DNA of 64,000 bases from Tillus elongatus (lineage: Eukaryota; Arthropoda; Insecta; Coleoptera; Cleridae): NCBI GenBank assembly GCA_964006375.1, contig OZ023265.1:118650858-118714857 (forward strand), given 5' to 3'. Below the pieces are notes generated by a model. The model did not search any database. It saw only the letters and a list, made by a program, of their open reading frames with translations, and was not told where the DNA came from. This document shows, piece after piece, positions 54,726-64,000 of this stretch. A program made the position numbers and the translations under genes. Within the stretch, counting starts at the first letter, position 1. Each line of letters starts with the position of its first letter.

Positions 54726-55972
54726 CAGACAACTGCAGTTTCGCTGATGTTCTCAGCTTTGTCAAATACAGAACGAAAATACGATTTTATAATTCCAAAT
54801 ATCTACTCCGTGTTGTATCCTGTCTACTAGAATAATACAGAATAATTTCACATATTTGACTTGCATAAATAAGACTAGCGTAAAATTAAAACATCTATTT
54901 TCTAAATTCAGTATCAGAACAGCATATAAAACCGACAGCAACTTGAGCAAATACATAAAAACCAGGTTTTAAACAACAGGTATTAACTCCATTACCAATA
55001 ACATGTCAAGATATATATATTTGCACTAAGAACACTGGCTACGATAACAAATAAAAATGTAGCTATAATGGCATATCATGCCTATATAAAAAGTAGAATA
55101 CAATATAGCATCATATTTTGGGGGAAATCTACAGATGTAAACAGAATTTTTATACTCCAGAAGAAATGTCTCAGAAGTATACTGAACTTGGAACAAACAG
55201 CAAGCTGTAAATCATACTTCATAAGGGAAAAAATACTTACATTCACATGTATATACATTTTGAATGCAGTAATGTTTATAAAAAAACACAGTGAACTGTT
55301 TAAGGAGTGTATACGTACACACGAACATAATACTAGAAATAAATAAGATCTGAACAGCCAAAGACAAAACTTCACATATTTACAAAAAAATGTACATGCC
55401 GCCATCATAGAAATATATAACCATATACCTAATGAAATAAAAAAATGCAATCATTCAACACTCAAAACAGTCCATTTTATTTTGTTTTATTTTATTTTAT
55501 TTGAATTTGTTATTTTATTTGAACTTATGTAATTTTTGTTTTGTTTTTTAATTTGTTCTGACAAGTTTCACACCCATTACGGGTAATGTATACATATTGT
55601 ATGAAACAAATAAAGCATTAATAATAAATTAAATTTGTGCGAAACGGTAGAAATTAACAAACAAAAAAATACAGAAAATTTACTAATCACTCAAATTGAC
55701 CAAACTATCAATAGCCCATTATTAAACGTGTTTGCACAAAATAATAATTAAGCGAGGAGAGTTTACAGACCTGACTATATCAGACATGCCCCCATAAAAA
55801 TAGGTAGTTCGGAATCGATTTCGGCAAGGTACAGTTTCCCTGAGAAGACAAAAATCTTCATTCAAAAGGGAGTAAATATTTAGAATTTTAAAATCTTACT
55901 TTCATTCTGTATTTGACAAAGCTGAGAACGTCAGCGAAACTGCAATTATACATACAATAAAACAGTGCAAAT
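54726..55972. repeat. Pair of ~90-bp inverted repeats flanking a LINE end
   Basis: 54726-54815 and 55885-55972 are inverted copies sharing CTGCAGTTTCGCTGATGTTC / GTTTCGCTGACGTTC and TCAGCTTTGTCAAATACAGA. They bracket the LINE fragment 55000-55620. Either foldback-type element ends or two separate copies of one repeat. Confidence 0.55.
55000..55625 (+). pseudogene. LINE 3' end, RT C-terminal domain
   Basis: 55068-55346 reads YHAYIKSRIQYSIIFWGKST, DVNRIFILQKKCLRSIL, SCKSYFIREKILTFTCIYIL and HEHNTRNK, the RT C-terminal pattern (YxxFIxSxxxYxIxFWGxS...FxLQKxxxR). It then runs through a T-rich 3' region with repeated TTTTATTTTATT. 5'-truncated and related in sequence to the LINE at 62567. Confidence 0.65.
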
Positions 55973-56024
55973 CAATTTGTTTATTTATCTAAGTATTTAT
56001 CTATTATTTATATTTAAAAATCCT

Positions 56025-56655
<631 letters not shown>

Positions 56656-57300
56656 TACATTACATCAAGAATCAGCAAAACCATCTTCTTTTTTATTTTT
56701 ATATATCTTATCTCTATTAATTAATACCATGAGATTACATCAAGTTATTATAACCATGAAATAATTTATAGAGGTGAATAAAATACACAATCAAATGAAA
56801 TTCTTTAACCCTTTTACTGCTGATGCTTACCAGTTGAATGGCTGCAAGGTATTATCTCAATTCTAGGTTTTAAATTTATTCTTCTGTGCTTTGAGATAAT
56901 ATAATAATTCATTATTACTCGTGACAAAAGGAGCAGTGACGTCCTTTGGCGTCATCGGCCCCTACTAGTAAATTTACTCATAGAGGCTGATGACATCATG
57001 CACCTTCACCTAAGTAACACATGAGGAAATTGTACTTAGTATTTGTTTGTGTTATCGTATTCCGTTACTTTGGGGTCATAAAAATAATTTTACATATTTG
57101 CTAAATCATTACACATGTCACTTATGTATATTCATGTCCTTTCGACCTAACATTGTATAGGAAGTAGGTAGTTATTGTAGTTCCAGTTACTATAACCAGT
57201 TACTCTGGAGCATGCGCATAGTGAGAGTAAGGGCAACGAATACTGAGTAACGGACACTGTTCACAAAAGTAACGAATAACATCGATACTCAAAAGTACCT
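56656..57300. other. No gene recognised
   Basis: AT-rich at first; 56930-57300 is less so and forms the putative right end of the hAT-like element. Confidence 0.4.
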
Positions 57301-57314
57301 ACACTTGACATGCC

Positions 57315-57707
57315 TACCAAAAAGCCAGCGAAAATTCACTTTTTTTTATTATTAAGGTCTGGAGCACCCAATACATCACAACACATCTTTAAAAGCAATG
57401 AATGCTAACAAAACAGCTTCATTAGAGAATAAAATAAACTGAACGAATTAAAAACTAAAAATTGTTTTTATTGTTTTTAAAATAATAAATCTATCTTCTG
57501 TGCAGTTTGACAGTTGTTTTTGTTTGTATATCGGCCCATTTAGCTTTTTAAGCTGTCGGATAGTGTACCAAAAAATTTTCGTGAGACGGAACGTCAGGGT
57601 GGCACATGGACTTAAATGAGCCATCAACCTACATTGGTGTCTCAGTCGCACTAGACTAATAGCCTGTTGCTGCTGTTACCCTTTCCCACTCACACAGACC
57701 AAACTCA

Positions 57708-57781
<74 letters not shown>

Positions 57782-58069
57782 CCTTTATTAGGCAAAAACA
57801 CTACAAAGCGTCGTCAATAGATTGGTAATAAGATTGCAAACAAAACAAAAACCTAATAAAATAAAACAAGAATACATGACATCACCAATAATACAAAGAA
57901 AGCATTGATGCCTTACAGCTGTTTTATCTGTGCGTCAAACATAGTAGGACATGAACATCTTTTATATGGTTTTCTTAAAAGTGCCCATGCATTGTTGACT
58001 TCAAAAAGTATTTTGACATTTGTCTGTCATTTTAAAATTACGCCACTTGATAATACTTGTATTTGTATT
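57315..58069. other. No gene recognised; (TA)n at 57714-57780
   Basis: Unique-looking AT-rich sequence with one (TA)n tract of about 67 bp. Confidence 0.5.
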
Positions 58070-58336
58070 CTTGTTTTGCCAAACCCCTGCGTTTCTGTGA
58101 AAAGGGTATGTATTTTTTAAGTGCTCAACATCGCATGGTACATGGACCAACGGCTTCACGACCCCTTTGATGTGCGGAACGTGCAAGCGTTCAAATTGCT
58201 CAAACAAAATGCCACAACCTCGGTTTATGTTGATTTTACAGTATGTACTGAAAAATGAAATGATATACTACTGGGAATCGAACCCAGTACCCTTGGGTTT
58301 AGAGGGCCAGGTTCTTACCACTGAACCGCCAAGGCT
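58070..58336 (-). mobile_element. tRNA-derived SINE, copy 3 with best tRNA head
   Basis: The - strand starts GCCTTGGCGGTTCAGTGGTA and carries GGGTACTGGGTTCGATTCCC, clear A and B boxes. Likeness to tRNA-Gly (GGTGGTTCAGTGGTAGAAT) is high. The body matches the other copies (TTTGAGCAATTTGAACG, GCACGTTCCGC, CATGCGATGTTGAGCAC). Diverged; no target duplication identified. Confidence 0.8.
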
Positions 58337-59240
58337 GTTAAGCTGGCAATACCTAAGATTATTATTTCTCCTTCGTTAGTTTAATTTACTCTCTGATGAA
58401 GCTAACTTTAGTGACGAAACAATGTTCTGTGTTAAAATTGGGTGGTAAATTAGATTTAACCAAAATACTCAAGATGAAAATGACCCAATTGTTGTATGTT
58501 ATCAGAGTTTTAATAAGTACCTAAAAGAAAATAGTTAAAATTAAAGCAATATATAACAATTAACAACCAATTAATATTTTTTGTGGATAAAATATGGTTC
58601 TAAATCCTATTGTAAAGATGATGACTTTGTCAAATTTAAATCGTTAATCGAATAATTTAAACAATTTTACAGTGACCAAAGCTTCAGAAAATACTATCAC
58701 ATGGACACATGTATCGTAGGATGATTGTAAACTATTCTAGTTTGATGTTTTCAGTTAGACTATTAAACTTTAGTGCCTTGATAAAATAGACTATCTATAA
58801 AAACGTCAACAACAGTGTGAAAGAGGTAAACAGTTAAAAGGTGATAAGTTAGGTAAAGAGATAAACAAGATACAACACTAAATTGTATCACAGTTGAGTG
58901 ATGGGCGATGGAAGCATAATTTCAGCCAACAGACAAGCACTTGTCATTTACCGCTGAGTGAACTGTTAGTGGGCAGAGTAGCTGACCGTTGTTGAGCATT
59001 CAGGTATGGCTTCAATGTGGAACGTGTTGATTCCCTAAACAATGAAAAAATAAACTGTTAATATTGCCAGTAGTAATAAAAGATTTATGTGATAATTTAT
59101 TTTAAAAAAAGCTAGATTCACTAATTTGTATGAAGGGAGGTCACTTCCCTTATAATACTGCTCAGAAACTAACTACCAACTATAGTTGAACCAGGTTTAT
59201 CTGCTTCCAGAAGCTGTAAAGCTGTAAGTTCATTAACTTG
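58337..59240. other. No gene recognised
   Basis: AT-rich sequence. A (TA)n tract follows at 59270-59338, preceded by a CT-rich stretch and followed by (GT)n. Confidence 0.5.
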
Positions 59241-59265
59241 CAGTGTTTCTTTCTCTCTTTCTCTG

Positions 59266-59343
<78 letters not shown>

Positions 59344-59559
59344 GTGTGTGTGTATGTCATTATTAATAACCACCATTCATTTAAAGTATACTCAAGGTTG
59401 GCCATGGAACATGGCATGTAACTGAAGCCACATTATTTTAGGAAGCCAAACACATTACCCAGTGCTCCAGTCGTTACATCACATTGTGTTGCCATTCTAT
59501 TGAAGCTACCAAGTATTGTTAACATGATTGAAGCATTTTTTGAAAACAAGAAAATTTCT

Positions 59560-60235
<676 letters not shown>

Positions 60236-60258
60236 TCATTATCTGAAAATTAAAAAAA

Positions 60259-60662
60259 GTAGTGAATTTTTATTAAATGCTTCAAATTTGAATAACTCAA
60301 GTTTCTACAAACCTAGAAAGTTGAATTTTCATGTATAGTGAGGTCTTACCCAGGGCAAGATATCCACCAAATTACACCAAGTAACTTTATAATTTTCGGA
60401 GAAATTTTTTTTTTCAAAAAATTTGAATAACTCAATTTTCTAAAAATGTAGAAAGTTGAATTTTAGTGTGTACTAAGGCCTTTTACAAGGCAACATATCC
60501 ACAAAATTTCATTGAAATAGCTTTGTAATTTTCGGAGAAAAAGATTTTTTTTTAAACAAAACTCAAAGTTTTCCCGGAAAACATCCGATTTTCCTGACTA
60601 ACGAACTCATCCAAGGCATTAATAAAAGAAAGGCAGTTGCCGAGTTTTATCAAAATCAGTTG

Positions 60663-60757
<95 letters not shown>

Positions 60758-60892
60758 ATATAAAAATAGAAACTGACCCCGGATATGGATTCTAGTGGTC
60801 CTAGTTCGCCGCGCTCATTTGAAAAAAATTTTGCAAAGTCTCTCCATCGATACCTCTATTAGTGAATTTTTTTAAAATAAAAATTCACTAAA
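60259..60892 (+). mobile_element. (TA)n-bearing repeat family, second of the tandem array
   Basis: Starts inside the 5' motif at AGTAGTGAATTTTTATTAAA, with the same internal units and (TA)n (60665-60752). It ends with a complete 3' hairpin TTAGTGAATTTTTTTAAA...AAATTCACTAA. Ten bases later the 5' end of a third copy begins (GGACGCAGCAATTTC at 60900), cut off by about 60950. Confidence 0.75.
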
Positions 60893-60950
60893 AGGTTTGG
60901 GACGCAGCAATTTCATTATGGTAGTGAATTTTCATAAGAATAATACTTAA

Positions 60951-62560
60951 TTAGGAGCAGTAAAAATAAGGTAAAGAAGGGCAAGCAAAAACATGATCTT
61001 TAACATAAATATTTATACAGTAATTTGGATGCAAAACTCGAGCTAAGCAATTAATAAACAGGAAATATACTCAACAAAAAATTCACTCGAAAGCTGAACA
61101 TATGAAAAATAATACAGCTGCAAATTGAATCATAACCTCCACATAGCTGTGATAATTTGTTCTCCTCAGAAAGACATTGTCATGAAATAAATTTAGTGAG
61201 TCCATGATTTGACCGCAAAGACAATATTTGTATTCCGCCTGTACCTATAAATTTCAGAAACGTTAAATTACTCGAATTTTAACGAAAAAATGTCAATTTT
61301 CGCCAAATCTCCCCTCATTTATCCCCTACCCTCTGAAAGCGATCTTACCGAAAAACAATTCGAAGCGTTCCTTTGTCGGGTGGTAACTGTAAACCAAATT
61401 TGAGGATGATATCTCAATTCGTTCGAAAGTTATTACGCCTACTAACAGACGGATGTACAAGCCAACAGACCGATAAAAAATTTTCGTTGCAGAATCAAGT
61501 TTTCTATATGTTTTAAGACTTTTTACGCCGTTTTAGCAAAAAAATTCGAAATTTCTGTTACCAATATTCAACCCCCACACATTCAACCCCTAATTTAATT
61601 TCAGCATAGAACACCAGATGTTTGATGAAATTAAAAGTTTTCTAATAAACAAACCCTAAAACGTTATGTTACTAGAGTTTTAACGAAAAAATGTCAATTT
61701 TCACCTAATCACCCCCTATTTATCCCCTGCCCCTTGGAGCGATCTTAATTAACATTGTGGCAACACAAACTGGAAAAGTAGAGAAGTTAGTAAACCTAAA
61801 ATTGAGGCTAAATTTCCATTTTGATATCGACAATTAACAATAAATGACATTACCACAGAATGACAAATGACAGCGAAGCAGTCTAATAATGTTGTCAAAT
61901 AAAGTAAATTAGGATTGGAGAGATAAATTAAAAATCATCACAATTTGTAGCTCTAAATTTGCAGGTATTAAATACAGCTCTGAATTACGGTATTTTTTAA
62001 CTAACTGATAAACTTAAGTTTTATAACATGTTTTCTTTATTATCAGAAACTGTGAAAATTTGAGATGTTTATATGTATAAACATCTCAAATGTGAAAGGT
62101 TTAACTACATCACTTAGACGCTCCGATCAACTTTTCATCAATCCTTTCTTTATTGCTTATACAGCAAGTCCCCGCTTAACTTCCTAATTAGGGACAGCGC
62201 ATTATTGGGAATATAGGTATGCAATTGTTTCCCCGAAATAACATTCTAATAAGGTAGAAGGTAGTAGTGAAGTCTATTATCTAATCGCTCTTGTAATCAC
62301 GCCTGTTATCGTTCAGTCCTCCCTGGAATTACGTCTGTGGCGTTGAAATTCAGATATGTAATAGGTATCTATAGTTTGCATTCGGTGAATAACTTTTACC
62401 GAATGAGTGTCAATGTTAAATGATATATTTTCCGACAAGAAACTGCAACGCTAGACTGAGACAACGTTAAAATATATTCTCAGTAGATAAACCTCGTCAC
62501 AAAACACAAAAATATACAAATAAAATCACACAGTAAATAAAATAAACATCAACATTAAAA
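60951..62560. repeat. Noncoding region with a diverged direct repeat
   Basis: 61264-61349 and 61666-61749 are direct copies sharing TTTTAACGAAAAAATGTCAA, TTTATCCCCT and GCGATCTTA. No ORF or known element was recognised; the rest is AT-rich. Confidence 0.5.
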
Positions 62561-62566
62561 TAACAA

Positions 62567-63973
62567 TCACATCTCTAAAAACTCACGAACAGAATAAAAT
62601 GTGTGTTCCAGCAGCAGATCTCTAATTCCCTTCCTGAAGCAGTTTTTGTCCAGTGACTTCAGGTGACTAGGTACCTTATTGTACAGTTTAACACAGTGAT
62701 CGTTTGTTCCACTTTGCGTTCTTTTAAGTCGGTGAAACGGCACTATTAAATCAACTTTTTTTCTTGTAAGGTAAGAATGCAATTCTTGTCCAGTGAGAAA
62801 CTTTTCTTTATTTGTATGTGTGTAAGTAACACAACTCATGATGTATTCGGATGGTATGGTGAGTATACTCATAGTCTTGAACGCAGACCTGCAGCTATCT
62901 CGATGCCCTATACCTGCAAGTATCCTGACAGCTTTCTTTTGGAGGATAAATATTCTATTCATTTCAGGGGACGAACCCCAAACTGTGATACCATATGTTG
63001 CTACACACTTCCACATTTCCAAAATAAGCAGTTGTTGCTGTTACACAGACTGTTTCTATCATAAATCGCCACAGCAGATATATGGTCCATGACAGTTTTG
63101 TTGATAACTGGTTGATGTGTTGGCTCCAGCAAAGATTTTCTTGGTAAGTGACTCCCAGAAATTTCACACACTTACAAGGAGTATCAGGTCTAGCAGAAAA
63201 GATAAGTTTGTTTGCCTTTGTAACATCTGGCTGCAGTTGATTGTAGTCGAACCACACTTCTGCTTCTTTTATTGAACAGTTTGTTGCAACATTCACATAT
63301 GGTCTCTCATGTATATTTAAGAGAGCCGTATCATTCGCAACAAGTATACCTGTGTGCACGCAACATGGAGTGGCAAATCGTTAATATACACAAGAAAAAG
63401 GAGTGGTCCGAGAACTGACCCCTGTGGCACACCACATGTTTTTTCTTGCCAGTCTGATTCCTCTCTGTTCCATTTCACCCTCTGTTTCCTGTTTGATAGG
63501 TATGAAGTGATCAACTGGTGGGGAATTCCTCTTACACCATAATTGTAAAGCTTCTCCAACAATATCTTATGGGAAACGCTATCAAAAGCGTTCGAGAGGT
63601 CACAGAAACACACCTGAGCAACCTTTTGGTCATCTAAAGCTTGTGTGATGCTGTCTAGGAGTTCTATCATTGCTGACTGTGTATTTTGATCCTTCCTAAA
63701 TCCATGCTGACAAACTAGAAAGAGTTTGTTTCGCTCAAAGTACTGCATCAGCCGATCCCTGATCAGTGTTTCTATTATCTAGGAAAGAACAGGTAAAATG
63801 GATATAAGTCTGTAGTTGTCCAATATATGTTCATCACCTCCTTTAAATAAACTAATCACAATAGCCAACTTCAGAGCATCGGGGAAAACTCCCGATGTAA
63901 AACATCTGTTTATGACTGCAACTAAGGGCTCAACAATACAATGTATTATCTTCTTTAAAAACGTGACACTCAT
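62567..63973 (-). pseudogene. Broken jockey-like LINE, cut by window edge
   Basis: The - strand order is RT motif 0-1 (63779-63973: SGVFPDALKLAIVISLFKGG, NYRLISILPVLS), a TAG stop in unchanged frame at 63779, then 63317-63748 with QHGFRKDQNTQSAMIEL, FCDLSNAFDSVSHKILL (motif A), TCGVPQGSVLGPLLFLVYIN (motif B) and, after a frameshift, VANDTALL instead of YADD (motif C, catalytic Asp lost), TPCKCVKFLGVTYQENL and WSQHI. The C-terminal domain is 62567-63022 (YGITVWGSSPEMNRIFIL, ELHSYLTRKKVDL, LYNKVPSHLKSL). Inactive. The 5' portion lies beyond 64000. Confidence 0.8.
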
Positions 63974-64000
63974 TCCATTACCCTACTAGTCTTCGTTTTC

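Noticed and set aside
58260..58336. Functional tRNA-Gly gene
   Set aside because: The A and B boxes belong to the head of a SINE whose body matches two other copies; acceptor-stem pairing is poor.

Overview
This window is animal nuclear DNA, most probably from an arthropod and probably an insect. It is AT-rich, full of (TA)n tracts and crowded with transposable elements: LINEs, Ty3/gypsy LTR elements of two lineages, Tc1/mariner-like DNA transposons, tRNA-derived SINEs and MITE-like repeats. The only host gene I can support is the 3' half of a villin/gelsolin-family gene on the + strand. Its six exons (11028-31569) encode gelsolin repeats 5 and 6, a linker and an actin-binding headpiece, in frame to a stop codon. 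The insect assignment is inference from the element content, not a species call.

Layout. 1-2972: two tandem copies of an errantivirus-like LTR + gag unit on the - strand. 3633-3841: a small MITE. 4.2-11 kb: (TA)n tracts, pieces of a microsatellite-bearing repeat family, and a decayed DDE transposon inserted in a (TA)n tract. 11.0-31.6 kb: the villin-like exons. Intron 11951-27569 holds a tRNA-Gly-like SINE, an 8.5-kb virus-like element and a broken LINE; the last intron holds another LINE. 31.7-40 kb: LINE fragments on both strands and a truncated Tc1 transposon. 41844-46573: a nearly intact Mag-like Ty3/gypsy element with matching LTRs and a perfect 5-bp target duplication, inserted between inverted integrase fragments. 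47-52 kb: decayed Ty3/gypsy and LINE pieces. 52-61 kb: (TA)n-bearing repeats, a SINE and LINE ends. 62.5-64 kb: a LINE running off the window.

The most interesting object is the element at 14157-22650. It has ~540-bp terminal inverted repeats beginning 5'-AG and ending CT-3', and a perfect 6-bp target duplication (TTGAAT). These are the integration marks of Maverick/Polinton elements. Yet it is only 8,494 bp and shows no DNA polymerase B, integrase, ATPase or protease. It carries a two-gene - strand module that I infer to be capsid-like, a + strand module with an uncharacterised conserved-looking protein, and a - strand KilA-N DNA-binding gene. A central CAGCTG minisatellite separates the divergent modules. 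The terminal repeats carry CRE/NRF1-like palindromes and a dense TGACA/TGTCA array. I read it as a satellite-like, structural-gene-only relative of Polintons moved by enzymes supplied elsewhere. This copy is damaged: one nonsense codon in the capsid-like gene and one probable frameshift in the + module.

A second theme is a repeat family with at least a dozen copies or fragments here. A (TA)n tract always sits at the same internal position, and the 3' end is a hairpin. It resembles non-autonomous Helentron-type (HINE/mini-me) elements, and one tandem head-to-tail array fits rolling-circle movement.
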